Shown in pieces: positions 1 to 12,050 of a DNA stretch of 64,000 nt; within the stretch, counting starts at the first letter, position 1; every line of letters begins with the position of its first letter. The notes under the pieces are model-generated. The model had not been told where the DNA came from. It saw only the letters and a program-made list of their open reading frames with translations, and ran no database searches. Source of the stretch: Cordia subcordata (lineage: Eukaryota; Streptophyta; Magnoliopsida; Boraginales; Cordiaceae). The position numbers were made by a program, and so were the translations under genes. The stretch covers positions 5,175,501-5,239,500 of the forward strand of contig JAPTOF010000012.1 of NCBI GenBank assembly GCA_028554755.1. The letters run 5' to 3'.

Positions 1-2040
1 GATTGAGGGTGTTCGGTTGCCCTGCATACACTCACGTGAAGGATGGCAAGTTGGAGCCGAGAGCAAAGAAATACATATTTCTAAGCTATGCGTCCGAGAG
101 GAAAGGTTACAGTTTGTGGTACACAGATACAAAGTTTCCAAGTTTCCTCATTAGCAGGGATATCATATTCAATGAGTCTGCTTTATTAGACCAAGAAAAG
201 GAGAAAGCGGTAGCTGGTTTAGACCACGGTGTCAAAGAGCAGGTGGAGGTATTTGCTGATGTTCCAAATGTTCCATCAAGCAATAGTAGCAGTCAAATTC
301 AGCCGACTCAACCAACTGAGGTATATGATCAAAATGTGCCTGAACAACAGAAGTATAGCATTGCCACTGGGCGAGAAAGGAGACAGATTAGAGAGCCTCA
401 AAGGTATAGATACGCTGATCTTGTTGCTTATGCTTTGACTGTTGCCGAAACAATTGAAGGACATGAGCCGAATTCATACAAAGAGGCCATATCTGGGAAA
501 GATTCTGCTCAGTAGGTGGATGCCATGAGTAAGGAGATTGAGTCTCTTCATAAGAATCAAACATGGGAGCTTGTTGAATTGCCTAAGGGACAGCGAGTTG
601 TCTGTTGCAAATGGGTTTACAAGAAAAAAAAAGGTACTCCAGGGGTTGAAGGTCCTCGATACAAGGCACGGTTGGTGGCAAAATGCTATACACAAAGGGA
701 GGGTGTTGACTTCAACGAAGTGTTCTCTCCGGTTGTGAAGCATAGTTCCATCAGGGTTTTACTTGCCTTGGTTGCTCTTCATGACTTAGAGCTTGAGTAG
801 CTAGATGTGAAAACAGCGTTTTTGCATAGTGATCTTGAAGAGCAAATTTACATGAGTCAACCGGATGGGTATATAGTTCCTGGTAAGGAGAACCATGTTT
901 GTAAACTGAAGAAGTCCTTGTATGGGTTGAAGTAGTCACTTCGGCAATGGTATAAGAGATTTGACACATTCATGGTAGGTGCTGGATACACAAAGAGTGC
1001 CTATGACAGTTGTGTATATCTCAAAAGGCTTCCAGATGGTTCGTTTGTGTACTTGTTGTTGTATGTCGATGATATGCTTATTGCTGCTAAAAGCATGTCT
1101 GCAATCGACGAATTAAAGAAGCAACTAGGTGATGAGTTTGAGATGAAGGATCTTGGAGCAGCAAAGAAGATTCTTGGCATGGAGATTCACAGAGATAGAA
1201 ACGCTGGGAAGCTGTTCTTGTCTCAACAGAGTTATGTTGAGAAAGTGCTAGAGCGGTTCGGGATGCTGAAAGCAAAGCCTGTGAGTGTGCCGCTTACTGC
1301 TCATTTCAAGTTGTCTGCAGATTTGTCACCTAAAACTGAGGAGGAGGTAGAGCATATGTCTCATGTTCCATACTCGAGTGCTGTTGGTAGCTTGATGTAT
1401 GCTATGGTGTGCACTCGTCCTGATATTTCACATGCAGTTAGTATTGTGAGCAGGTATATGGCATCACCTGGGAAAGCACACTGGGAAGCGGTGAAATGAA
1501 TAATGAGATATTTGCGTGGCACTACGAATGTAGGTTTACTGTTTAGCAAGATGACTAGAAATTGAGCGAGGTTGGTGGGTTATTGTGATTCAGACTTTGC
1601 GGGTGACCTTGATAAGAGAAGATCTCTGACGGGTTACGTGTTTACTCTCTCTGGATGTGCTATCAGTTGGAAAGCGACATTACAATCTACTGTGGCATTG
1701 TCGACTACTGAAGCGGAGTACATGGCAATTGCAGATACTGTGAAGGAGGCCATGTGGTTACAAGGCACAGTTCGTGATCTTGACCGCAGCAAGATACAAT
1801 CTGATCTTTTGTGATAGCCAAAGTGCAATCCATCTGATGAAGAATCAGATGTATCATTAGAGGACTAAATATATTGATATCAGATATCATTTTATCAGAG
1901 ATGTTGTATCACAAGGAATCATATCAGTGCAGAAGATATCTACCCATGAGAATCCAGCAAATATGATGACTAAGGTGGTTCCAGTCAGCAAGTTTAAGCA
2001 TTGCTTGGACTTGGTTGCTATTTACGGTGCGGAGCATTGA
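1..2040 (+). pseudogene. Ty1/copia retrotransposon pol (integrase tail, RT, RNase H), inactivated
   Basis: This is the 3' half of a copia polyprotein, cut by the left edge of the window. In order it shows the end of the integrase region (FGCPAY, then KGYSLWY at about 3-180), a variable linker, the RVT_2 reverse transcriptase (KWVYKKK at about 615; catalytic YVDD at 1062-1073) and RNase H ([18 protein letters not shown], then TTEAEYMA). One frame runs from 3 to 1814 but is broken by TAG at 513, 798 and 933, TGA at 1497 and 1563. A single-base frameshift lies just before 1810 and another TAG at 1858. The shifted frame ends with TGA at 2038-2040. Most stops sit where the family has Gln (CAG to TAG) or Trp (TGG to TAG/TGA), as expected from C-to-T decay of a methylated, silenced copy. 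It cannot encode a working polyprotein. Confidence 0.95.
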
Positions 2041-2099
2041 GCTCTTAGAGGCAGTTGGCTGCAGGGATGATGGTGTATTGATTGGAGCGAATACGTGCC

Positions 2100-2111
2100 A
2101 AGGTGGAGATT
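2100..2111 (+). promoter_or_regulatory. Polypurine tract of the copia element
   Basis: A purine-rich stretch (AAGGTGGAGAT) lies immediately before the 3' LTR and 60 bp after the pol stop. This is the normal position and sequence type for the plus-strand primer of plant copia elements, and it fixes the LTR start at 2112. Confidence 0.75.
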
Positions 2112-2444
2112 TGTTGAATGTGGCCCGTATTCTTGGGCAACAAGAATAGCAGATTTCCTTGTTTGCATATTACCTTATTCGCTTGTTACCTTTTGTAACA
2201 CATAATTAATTAATTGCCTTTTCTGCTTAATAGGTTTAGGAAACCTTTGTACTATAAATATGTGGCAATACTCATTATGGTATGTGTGAGAGAGAAACCA
2301 AAGTTAGAGCCTTGTAGCATTCGTGATCAATAATAGAATTATTCTCTACTGTCCGTGGACGTAGGCTTTAAAGCTGAACCACGTAATTCTTGTGTCCGTT
2401 ATTTCTTCTCGTATTCTTCGTGTTTGCATGTTTTTTCCCTAACA
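2112..2444 (+). mobile_element. 3' LTR of the copia element
   Basis: A 333-bp LTR begins TGTTGAATG right after the polypurine tract and ends CCCTAACA, giving the TG...CA ends with a short TGTT/AACA inverted repeat. It holds a TATA-like TATAAATA at about 2253-2260 and AATAATA-type polyadenylation signals near 2330. The 5' LTR lies outside the window, so LTR divergence (insertion age) and the target-site duplication (predicted GTATC at 2445-2449) cannot be tested here. Confidence 0.85.
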
Positions 2445-3051
2445 GTATCAACCTTCAATTTTAAATAGATAATATTGCCGACGATTATGCTAAAGTGTTG
2501 ACAAACATTTTTTAGTATTACTTTTGCTGACAGTGAGATTGATTCATCAATTTGGTGACTTTTTCATTACTATTGACGATATTCATGAATTATTTACAAA
2601 CAAATTAAATTGAACAACCATTAAATTTATTTTATAATATTATAATTTTTTACAAAAATATTAATATACATATAAATAATAATTATTAAAATTCAATTAT
2701 ATTGTTTACAAATAAAATTTTACTGGGTCATTTTATATAAAAATTTAATAAATTCACATTCTAAAAAAATATTCATAATATATAATAAGAATAGAATAAA
2801 ACAAAAAGAAAAAAGAAGAAATTGGAGAAAGCTAAATAAAAAGAACCCTTCCCCCACGCACCTGCAAGGGCACAACTCCCAAAAAAAAGAAAAAAGAATA
2901 GCAAAAGCCGTCCTACCTTGGTTTGGTATTGTGAGCGGCGGCTGATCATGTTAGAAATTATTTAGCAGCGAATGATAATAATGTTGAGTTCTCTAACGAT
3001 GAGTCTGCTCGTAGGGATAAGTCTTTGATTTTCTTTGCTTTTATGAACATA
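2445..3051. other. AT-rich spacer
   Basis: No gene is visible. It is AT-rich intergenic DNA between the copia LTR and the hAT-like element, with A-rich runs at about 2760-2900. Confidence 0.6.
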
Positions 3052-5605
3052 TAGGATTGTTAATCGGGCAAGGTACGGGTGGGGTTGGCATACCTCTACC
3101 CCGCACCTGGCGGAGAATCACTCATCCTGACCCCGCCCTTACCCCGACTACTGGGGTTATTTCTAGGCACCTGTAATTATTTTTTTAAAAAATGAAAAAC
3201 TGGAATTTCATAAAACAATACTAAGATTTTCGATAAAAAGTTGAAAATCTTTTTAAAAAAAATAAAACCTCTCAAAAGAAAAAGGAGGAACAAAAACACA
3301 CTAAATTCAATTCTAGAAAAGAAAATACTAAAATCTGTAATCAAAATTTAAAAAAATTAAAATTCTGAAAAATTAAAATTTTAAGATGCAACCACTATAG
3401 ATCTATGATTTTTTCATTTTCAAGCAACAAGATCTCCAACAATCATACTAAAATCTCAAAAACAAGAAAGAACCACATATATACAAACTGCAAATGAAAA
3501 AATAAAAAAAAGTGGGGAAAGGGACAGTCACACGGGGAAGGGGAAAAGGTGATCGTTGGCGGCGACAAGAGAGAGATTTTTTTGTCACGAGCGTTGAGAT
3601 GTTCGTGTGGTGGTTGGTCGCGGCGGTAGGGGTGGCGCGGTGGCTGGTCGAGGTGGCGCTTGAAGTGACTAGAGGTGGAGGGGGTAGAGGCTGATAGGTA
3701 GAGGTGAAGGGCGAGGTGGGGAGAGGGGGTGGAGGCTACGGTAAAGGGGGGTGGGAAAAGTAGGAACCTAGGGTTTTATGTGTGTGTGTAAAAAAGTTAA
3801 GCTAGAAAAGAAAAAGAATGGGAACGAGAATTGGTGTTTGGGGGAAGTTGGGATATATATGTGTGTGTGAGCTATATATGTGTTAGTTAGTATATGCATA
3901 TATGTACGATTATAAGTTTTAAAAATAATTATTTTGACTTAACAAATTCTATGAATTATAATTCACTTACTAATTAATTTGGCATACTATTTTGTATGTG
4001 TATATGGTTTCACATAACTACATAGTAATTTATTTATTTAAAATCAAATTAAAATAACTATAATTCTCTAAATTAAATTTAATTGAATTATAAAATAATC
4101 AAATAAGTTAATAATAAGTTACACAATTATAATCAAATTAATTAAATGCGTTTAAGTTAGAGATTAAAGAATTAAATTAAATATTATAAAATAAAATTAG
4201 TTATATAAGTTGAATCAATTACAACAAAATGTAATGATACTATATAGTAATCAATTTGTATAACTAATTAGGTAACATGTTTCGAATCTATTAAGCTATT
4301 TGGGTTATAGATATTATAATGACTAATGGAATTGACACACATTTGACTTATTTATTAAGTTCTAAATTATAGCGTATGACTAGGGTAATATCTGTGCGAT
4401 GCACAAGATATCATCATATCACTTAAATAACAATTTTTTTTTACAAGGATTGATATTAAAGTACGCGAAAAATCTTTTATTAAGCACTCATTAGAAATCT
4501 CGATCAATATTTTGCAGTTAGTGAGACCCATAGGTAATATAAGCTTTTATACATGTGTATAGATAGATTATTGAATTATTTAAGTCATGCCTAATAAGTA
4601 ATTTTTTATAAGCACTTTTTTTTTGTGTCATGCTTTTATAATTAAACCATACATGATATATTATTGCTTAAATATTTTATTTACTTAATAATTTATTCAT
4701 AAATTGTGGAGTTTTAATACTCTGTTTACTATTAAAATATTTATTATAAGAAATTTTATAAAAAAAATTATGTATACATTAAATTATAGAATATTTATTT
4801 ACTTAATAATTTGGTATAAGTTTATTATAAATTCCTTTTACATATAAAATCATGGTTTATTTAGAGTTTTATAAGATGGTTGTGATAAGATTATTGTTTA
4901 AATTTATAAAAAATAGGTAAGGATATCTCTTTAAAGTATTTTGTTTCTTAATTACAATCATATCTACTATACACTAATGTAACAATAATACAATCACAAG
5001 ATCAAATATCTCCTATCTATACTATATATTATTAAATTAAAGTTTTTTTTACTTTTATTTGTGTTATTATTTATTAGTTTGTACATTAATCTATTATTTA
5101 TTATCTATTAAATTTTCTACTACTTTTTAGTTTTTGAAGAACTTAAGATTAAATATTTAAATTTTTGATTTTTAGTAAAAATATACACATTTGTAAAAGT
5201 ACTAATTTTTGGAATCTATAATAAATAATAGACAATTAAAAAGAATTACAACAATTGAAAAGGAAAAAAGTTTGGCTAGGGAGTAAGGAGCAAAAAAAGG
5301 GAAAAAAAACTATTGAAAGGGAAAGGGGCTGGGAAGAATAAAACCTGCATCAAATAAGAGAAAACAACACCATCAACCACTGGGCTAAAGGTAACTTTGC
5401 AACAATGTTTACAAAATTTATATATGTATAGTCTAAAAATATATACACATATATATCCCGGGGCAGGGTGGGGCGGGGTTACCCAACCCTGACCCCGCCA
5501 CACCCCGGCACCGGTGCAACACTAAAAGGCCCCGCTGCCTGCCCAGAGTTTTTGGCAAAAATCGCCTAACCTCGCGTACACTGCGGGCGGGCGGGCACAT
5601 CCCTA
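3052..5605. mobile_element. Non-autonomous hAT-like DNA transposon
   Basis: The left end (TAGGATTGTTAATCGGGC) and the reverse complement of the right end (TAGGGATGTGCCCGCCCG) match the TAGGGATGT-type ends common in plant hAT elements; 7 of the first 9 bases agree. Both sub-terminal regions are strikingly GC-rich (about 3065-3165 and 5455-5600) in an AT-rich setting and share CCTGACCCCGCC. Flanks share GAACAT (3045-3050 and 5608-5613), an imperfect 8-bp duplication. The interior has no transposase frame, only a G-rich block at 3500-3770 and AT-rich filler, so it would depend on an autonomous relative. The same end type and GC sub-termini recur at 44989-47145, where the duplication is clearer. 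Confidence 0.6.
4379..4407 (-). mobile_element. Decayed Helitron-like 3' end
   Basis: On the minus strand a short hairpin (CTTGTGC-ATC-GCACAG) is followed after eight bases by CTAGT, the layout of a plant Helitron 3' terminus. It lies inside the hAT-like element at 3052-5605. The matching 5' end was not located. A better-preserved example is at 45143-45172. Confidence 0.4.
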
Positions 5606-6120
5606 CAGAACATGTGTCTGATAATCTTTGTTTGTGAAAAGCTTGAGTTTGGCATGGCCTCACTCTCCTTGAATACAGCATGCAAGAATATCCTGAATAA
5701 GAGATGTAGATATCAATTGACATGTGTATTAAGAAATTAATAGATGTATTGATTGATTAAAAGATGGGGTGTTTGTAAATTAATTGGAGGTTGGATTTTG
5801 GACGAGATACTTAAGCTACTCCAAGTGCTATTGAGACAAGATAGAGAAGGGGCAAGATTTCACTTAGAAGGATAAATTATATAATTAGTATCAACATCCC
5901 CTAAAAAAAGTGCTTTAATTCGTGCATATGACTTAAAATAAGTGATTAAGCACTTCTGTGTGAAACAGAAAACGACAATCCTTTAAGATGGGTAAAATAA
6001 GTTCATCGATAGTGGTCCCAAATCTAGAGGTATTCAGAACGCTTAAATTCAATGACCTGAATTGGAAAATTACCTTGGGGATGATTTGAATTGGAAAAAT
6101 ATCTTAGGGATGATTCCATC
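5606..6120. other. Spacer without a recognised gene
   Basis: Unique-looking AT-rich DNA between the hAT-like element and the first MITE. No supported reading frame or RNA gene. Confidence 0.55.
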
Positions 6121-6123
6121 TTA

Positions 6124-6524
6124 GAGTTTGTTTGGCCCAGTTTTTAGAGATTTAAAAGTGTTTTTTGTAATTCTAAAAGCTAAAGTTGATTTATTTTGCC
6201 TATTTTTAAAAGGGCTTTTATATCAAAGTTAAAGTTGAAAAAATCTAAAAAACCAGAAACTCTAAATTAGAACTTTCCAAAGAAGGCTATTTAAAAGCTA
6301 TTATTATGTTATGTCAAAAAAAAAATTTCTTTATTTTTTTCAAAAATACTATTTTATATTTTTGAAAATACAATATTAACCTTAAAATAATTGAAAGATC
6401 AATTCCTAAAATACAGGGCCAAACAATTGATTACTTTTATTCAACCGCATATTTACTTAAAGCTCTACTGTTAAAAGCTCTATTATTCAACAGCTAAAAT
6501 CTCACAATTAAGCCAAATAGAGCC
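6124..6524 (+). mobile_element. PIF/Harbinger (Tourist-like) MITE, copy 1
   Basis: About 400 bp with ends GAGTTTGTTTGGCC and (reverse complement of right end) GGCTCTATTTGGCTTA, flanked by TTA at 6121-6123 and 6525-6527. A TTA duplication and a GGxxxTGTTTGG-type end are the PIF/Harbinger signature. The interior is shared with copies at 7503-7883 and 21341-21785 (for example AAATCTCACAATTA.GCC near the right end) and with an inverted copy at 34250-34635. No coding capacity. Confidence 0.75.
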
Positions 6525-6527
6525 TTA

Positions 6528-7499
6528 GACTTATTCAATCCTTCTAGTCTGTTATTTCTTTCCGTATTAAGGAATTAATAAAATGGTTGGTCAGAGGACT
6601 AGTCTTATTAGCGAAAACATGAACTAGAAGTGGTCCTCAAATATCATATTATAAAGTATGAGGTTTTGCCTTAAAAATCAATTGACATTTGATGAAATAA
6701 TTCAAAATCTTAGACAATTAATTATCTTGAAAAATATAATTTGTCTATGCGGAAAATTTGCATGTTCTAATATTTTCACGTTCATGGATTTTAAAGGTAA
6801 TTTTCTTTTATTAATTTTCATGTCATTATATTTTAGAATGTTATGATATAATTTTGGAAAAAAAGTTTAATTTTTATACTATATATTTTCCGCTGCTCCT
6901 GAAAAACATCTTGTATAACCAGAAATTGAAGAGCCATCCCAAAAACCAATTTCACACTTTGGGAAGCCATTATGCTAATGCTAATCTCCAAGTTCCAACA
7001 ACAAAACATATGATGAGTTTAACTGGGGGCACACTCGTGAAAGGATGTCTTGAAGTCAAAGCTAAAGTTTGTGTATTAAATTTCTTTATAATCTGGTCTA
7101 AAGTTTCAAAATTGTGTTTGAAGTCAAGTTGTTTCCAAAGAAAATTGGTTACTCGATTTGAAGATTAAACTTTTAGTTCATTTAATCAAGGAGTCACCCT
7201 TTTTTTAAATAGATATTTGAAACACATTCTAAAACCACCTTGAATTTGTACTCCCATTAGATTTAAATTGCATGATTGCGTTCCATTAGATGTGTATTCG
7301 TTTGAAAATTGAAAAACTGATTCTGAAGTTATAATCAATTTAATTGGAAGACTCCTTTTTAATATATAGTTATGTTCTTTTAAGCCCATCCTTAATGATT
7401 ATGAGTCGATACTGCAAAAGCTAATATGAAATTTCAAGTAAATTATGTATATGTTGACTTAAAAATATCTACAAATCCGTAAGTTAGTAATGGTTTGAA
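6528..7499. other. Spacer between MITE copies
   Basis: AT-rich DNA. Short open frames at 6658-6846 and 6854-7168 have the composition of random AT-rich sequence and resemble no family I know. No gene is called. Confidence 0.55.
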
Positions 7500-7502
7500 T
7501 TA

Positions 7503-7883
7503 GAATCTATTTGGCTCAACTTTTAAATACCTAAAGTATTTTCTATAAGTATAAAAGTTAAAACGAATTTGTTTTGCTCATTTTTAGAAAAGTTTTTACA
7601 TAAAAATTAAAGAAGTTTAAAAATCAAAAGCTTTTGAAAAATATTTTTGAGAAATGTTTTTCATTATTATGCTAGAAAGTTTTTCTTCTTTTTTCTTAAA
7701 ATACTATTTTATATTTTTAAAAATTCAATATTGTTCTTGAAATATCTAAAAGTTTAATAATTTTTAAAATTCAAGTATAAACAATCAACAATTTTTTATC
7801 CAACAACACTTTGATCTAAAACTCTACTAATAAAAACTTTATAACTCAGTACTTGAAATCTCACAACTCATGCAAACAAAACC
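7503..7883 (+). mobile_element. PIF/Harbinger (Tourist-like) MITE, copy 2
   Basis: Same family as 6124-6524: left end GAATCTATTTGGCTCAAC, right end TGCAAACAAAACC, flanked by TTA at 7500-7502 and 7884-7886. The right-hand 90 bp aligns closely with copy 3 (21341-21785), sharing AAAACTCTACTA and GAAATCTCACAA. About 380 bp, non-coding. Confidence 0.75.
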
Positions 7884-8221
7884 TTAGTTTTTGTTTCGGA
7901 AGCTTTTTTCGGTAAATTAGGTCTCACGTGCGGTAATCCATCTACCCAAAAAGATGATGGAAAGGGAAAAAAGAAAAAGAAAAAGGATTAATTTGCCCCT
8001 CCTTTTGAAAATATGCATGACTTGATTACATATTAACTAGAAATCAATCGAAAGGTCAACGGATGGCATTGTATAGTCAAAGGATAATAAATTTTGAGAA
8101 AATATTGGTGAGGAAAAGCAATTTGCCCAATTCTAAACATAAACTCCTCTAGAAAAAACCTTGGTAGACTTGTCCCCCATCTTATCTGAGAAGCCAATCG
8201 TCTAGAATGGACAAAGACATT

Positions 8222-9172
8222 GAGTTTCCTCACTTTTAGGTATTAGATCAAATAGATTTCTCAGATGTGTTTTTTTTTTTTTACTCTTTTTAAGTCCCTA
8301 AATCAATTTAAGTTAACAAAAAAGTTAACTACTTTTACAAAATACCATTTGTACCCTTAATGAGACAAATGATTAACAAAAACCAGTTATTTTTTATATT
8401 TTAATTTTTTGAATGATTCATTCACTAGTTTAGTTGGTAAAAAAAAATTAATTACTTTTCCAAGGGTTATATTACCGTAAAATTCATGCTTTAACCGTGT
8501 AACCTTCTTATCTTTTTGGATACGAGGCCTCTATAGGCTTTTGTTTTAATTTTATGCTTTGCGGGGAACTCTCAAGAAAAAGCGTGAGTATAGATGATGA
8601 CAGTAACATTCATTTCTAAGCTAAGATATGTTTTATAAATATGTGATTTAGCAACAAAGTGTTTTTTAAATATACCAAGAGCACTATTGTTGTTGGCAAA
8701 CGATATAGCTATTCAGAAGCAGGAAATTTATTACTACAAGGGCTTAAGACAAAATTATTGAAATTATTATTATATATTTTATATGTCATTTATTGTCAAT
8801 CTCATTATAGCTAAGACAAATAAAATATTTTAATTTAAAATCATTGCAAACATACATTGATTTTTTTTCCTCCTTAGAAAAAAAAATTCTGAAACTTTTT
8901 TTAATGGTCATATGACCCTTGGAAAAATTATTAATTTTTTTTTCTCATCAGCTAAAATAGTGAATAAATCATGCAAGAAATTGAAATATAGAAAATAAAA
9001 TATTGTTGTTGTTCATTTGTCTCACTAAGGGCAGAAATGGTATTTCTTAAAGAAAGTTAATTTTTTTTTTAACTTAAACTGATATAAGGACTTAAAAAAA
9101 GAGAGAGAGAGAGAAAGAAAAAAAAAAGAACTGGGGATCTATTTGGTCTAATACCAAAAAATGAGACGCCTC
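8222..9172. mobile_element. Long-TIR non-autonomous element (Mutator-like candidate)
   Basis: Two arms of roughly 240 bp (about 8222-8470 and 8890-9172) are inverted copies of each other. The left GGTATTAGATCAAATAG pairs with the right-arm reverse complement GGTATTAGACCAAATAG, and the match continues through ACCATTTGTACCCTTA / ACCATTTCTGCCCTTA and the CCAAGGGT motif. The centre is about 400 bp of AT-rich filler without a reading frame. Long arms suggest a Mutator-like element. The flanking 9-mers (AAAGACATT / AATATCCTT) agree at only 5 positions, so the exact ends and superfamily stay open. Confidence 0.6.
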
Positions 9173-9984
9173 AATATCCTTTTCCCTCGTCTGAAAGGTA
9201 GAGAATGGCGTTACATCAAAAAGTCAATATTATTATATGAATGCTGCAAAAGTATATGCAAGAAAAAGTAATTGGTCATTATTGGAATTTAAACACTCCT
9301 CTACAAATCTTGTAGAGTCCTTCAAGAAAACAAACTTGTCGATTGCCACTTATCCATTTTTTTTTCTTTTTTTAAAATGAAACTTGTCGATTGCCATTGT
9401 GCCTTGTTCCTTGCATTAATCAAAACTTCCTTATCAATTATTGAAATCATTTTTTCTTTTTTCCTTTTTTTCCATGTCTATATAATTGGGACTTAGGAAA
9501 ATATAATTCTGGACAATATAATACACTTCAAATTACTACTTTTACCGTTAGGATTAGGATCATCTTCTAGTGATTAGCATTTCAATTAAAAATTTCCCCC
9601 TCTTTTTCTTTTTTCTTTATATTTTCTTCTTTTTCTTTATTTTCTCTTCATATCAATAAATTAATTTGATACGGGTGAATAGGATTTTACATCCAAATCA
9701 ATCACAAACATCAATGTTTGATGGAGAATCCAAATACAAAACAATATGGGCCTAACTAAGTAACATAGGCGATGATTGCTTTAAACGGTTAAGTTCAACA
9801 ACAGTCAAGAATTTGATTACCTTTTAAAGTTAGTCCCTTGTTATTATTATTATTATTATTTTAACGTTAAGGAATGCTTTCTTGGAAATCAAATCAAATA
9901 GTTATTGTAAATTTAATATAACTTTTTCAGGGAAAAAAAATATTTTTTCTTAAAAAAAAAAAAAAAGCCAATCCAAACAGGCCC
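9173..9984. other. AT-rich spacer
   Basis: No gene seen. It contains a (TTA)n microsatellite at about 9841-9862. Near 9965-9984 it has a fragment resembling a MITE end (CCAATCCAAACAGGCCC followed by TAA) that abuts the LINE fragment. Confidence 0.5.
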
Positions 9985-10590
9985 TAATTTTATGAGCACT
10001 TCCTTGCCTCCTTCAGACAAGAGCAAATGTTCCCAACTAGGAGCAAATGTACTGTATACAATTATATACAGTACATTGGCATAACTAATAGGCCTAACCT
10101 GAGTAACATTAGAAGGCTGGATAATGTCATTTCCCAAAACACCCCGGTCCCTCTGATCAAAAAAGAGCAGTGAGACCACCAGGTCCGGGGGACTTGCCAG
10201 ACCCAACACTAAAAAGAGCCCTTTTCACCTCCTCTTCAGACAGAGAGCCAATAAGATGGTCGAGGATGAATTTTATCCAAAATGGGCTGAAAGATACGTG
10301 GGCCTATCGAAGAATACAGTCTGTGAAACTGAGGCCTAGTAATTTTATTAGGAGCCCGTCTTTGAATAGTAGTAGCGTGAAAAAACGCCGCATTCTTACC
10401 CCCATTTCAACCATTTAACCCGTGATTTGGCAGCCCAGTACTTCTCCTCTTGACTCCACAACTCATCTAACTTCCCAGTTATATAAGTAAACTCCGACCA
10501 AGGTAGATTTTGATAATATGCAAGCCTTCTTTTCCAATGCTCAATCTGACTGCCTTGCATTACCAAACGTCCGATCCCGTGTTATAATAC
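9985..10590 (-). pseudogene. LINE (non-LTR retrotransposon) ORF2 fragment
   Basis: Read on the minus strand, the region gives broken pieces of the linker and the start of the reverse transcriptase of a plant L1-type LINE. From about 10590 downward there is a W.RR.AYYQ-like segment, then LWSQEEKYWAAKSRVKWLK with following FFHATTIQRR. Next comes SLSEEEVKRALF and the APGPDG-like SGKSPGPGGLT at about 10155-10245. Several frames are needed, so it is frameshifted, and the RT catalytic block (YADD) is absent. It is a 5'- and 3'-truncated dead copy. The match to the E.YW.QRAR..WLK.GD.NT.FFH family pattern is the basis for the call. Confidence 0.8.
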
Positions 10591-11947
10591 GTAGTATAAT
10601 AACATACTAGAATAATTTTTTTTCAAACTCTTTTATTTATATTTGTCACCCGAAAAAGTTTTGCCTCAGTTCAATTAGATATTGATATTTTAATTTTTTT
10701 TTCATTAATAACTAGAGAGTGACATATTTTGCATTTCTAATACAGACTATATGTTTATTACTTGGAGGTATAAAAAATAATTTTTTAAAAAAAATAGAAT
10801 ATATGACTTTATCTCTAAAAGTGATAATACTTTATATTTTTTTAAATTCTAATGTATTTAACTCTCTATTTCACCGTACAGTTAAATTAATTCTATCCTT
10901 TTTTTTTTTCTTTTCTAAACCCTATATAAAGCTTTATCCTTCAAAACTTGTGCATTTAAAATTAATTATTAGTTAATTTATTTAACAAGAGGTAATAGGC
11001 AAATAATTAACTTAATTATACTGAAAAGGTTTGGCGGCCACCGGTGCTTCCGTTTGTTGAATGGGAAGGGCGTTGTTGGTGGACGAAAACATCTCTCGTG
11101 TTGTTGCTTTCGAACTTGAGAGATCTCTCTTTCATTGCTGAGACGGATCAGATCATGCAATTTGCCCAAATCCTACACTCCTCATTTATTCTTTTCAAAC
11201 TTGAGTCAATTTTGATATGTATATATGTACTTTATGGAAAATAAATAAATTCTAAACTGATTCCAAACTGTATCTAGTTTCATGCATGGCACATTTGTAC
11301 AATAAGTTGTTTTTTTCCCCATTTTTAAGTTTATATCTTTAAATGGGTAGCTCATTCTAAAAATTATGCACTTGGTTGAGAAAAATTGGGTTTTATTTGA
11401 GATGGACATATGTATAGGAAAAAGAATAGATTGTAAAGTGAATCATTTTATTTAAACATGTTATATAACATGAATTTTGTTAAATAAATTATCTTTTAAT
11501 CTTTTTCTTTATATTTTGGAAGTAATTATTTTATGGCTTTAGATTTCATTGTACATTATTTTTTATTCAATTATTCTTATTAAGTTATTTTGTCTATTGT
11601 TTATCTTTTTTCTTTTAATAAACAAAAGATTGATACTAAAATTTCATGAGAAAAAATGACGTTCTGCTCTTACTACATTGATATCGCAAGCTTGCTGGCT
11701 GACGTCTTGGATCTAGAACGTGATAAAATGATACTACACAGATCCAGGTCAAACAGCCGCACCCACCTGTAAACCTCTTCAACATCAGTGATAATTGTAA
11801 TATTTCACATCGATAGCATACAAGATAAATAAATGGTTTATAAATAGTCTTTGTAAGTTTAAACCATCACTACAATTTGCTATTTCAAATAAATAGATTT
11901 TAAGCCCAAGGCAATTAATTACTTTTATCATTTTTTTTCTTTTCTTT
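10591..11947. other. Spacer, no gene assigned
   Basis: Mostly AT-rich DNA. A more balanced patch at about 11030-11170 carries an open frame in each direction (11044-11244 plus, 10978-11169 minus) but neither matches a family I recognise. A second patch at 11660-11780 is likewise unexplained. Confidence 0.5.
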
Positions 11948-12050
11948 TCTTTTTTTTTGAAAACCCCCACCCTGTAGGATTCGAACCAGGTGTTATGATT
12001 AAACCTCTAAGGGAGTAGGGGTGATGAATAATCTCTGAACAAGGCTCTAA
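11948..12050 (-). mobile_element. SINE-like element, minus strand (fragment)
   Basis: On the minus strand a pol III B-box-like GGTTCGAATCC (11977-11987) is followed by GGTGGGGGTTTT and an A-rich tail (plus-strand T-rich run at about 11930-11958). The same B-box, GGTGGGGGTTT, tail order occurs on the plus strand at 19001-19121, so the two are probably one tRNA-derived SINE family. The A-box half is poorly preserved here. Confidence 0.5.

Noticed and set aside
3512..3694. Arg/Gly/Trp-rich 60-residue frame in the G-rich block
   Set aside because: Composition follows the G-rich DNA, there is no family match, and it lies inside a non-autonomous transposon.
5276..5723. Minus-strand frames across the GC-rich patch at 5455-5605
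   Set aside because: They cross the end of the hAT-like element, and the GC content comes from sub-terminal repeats rather than a gene.
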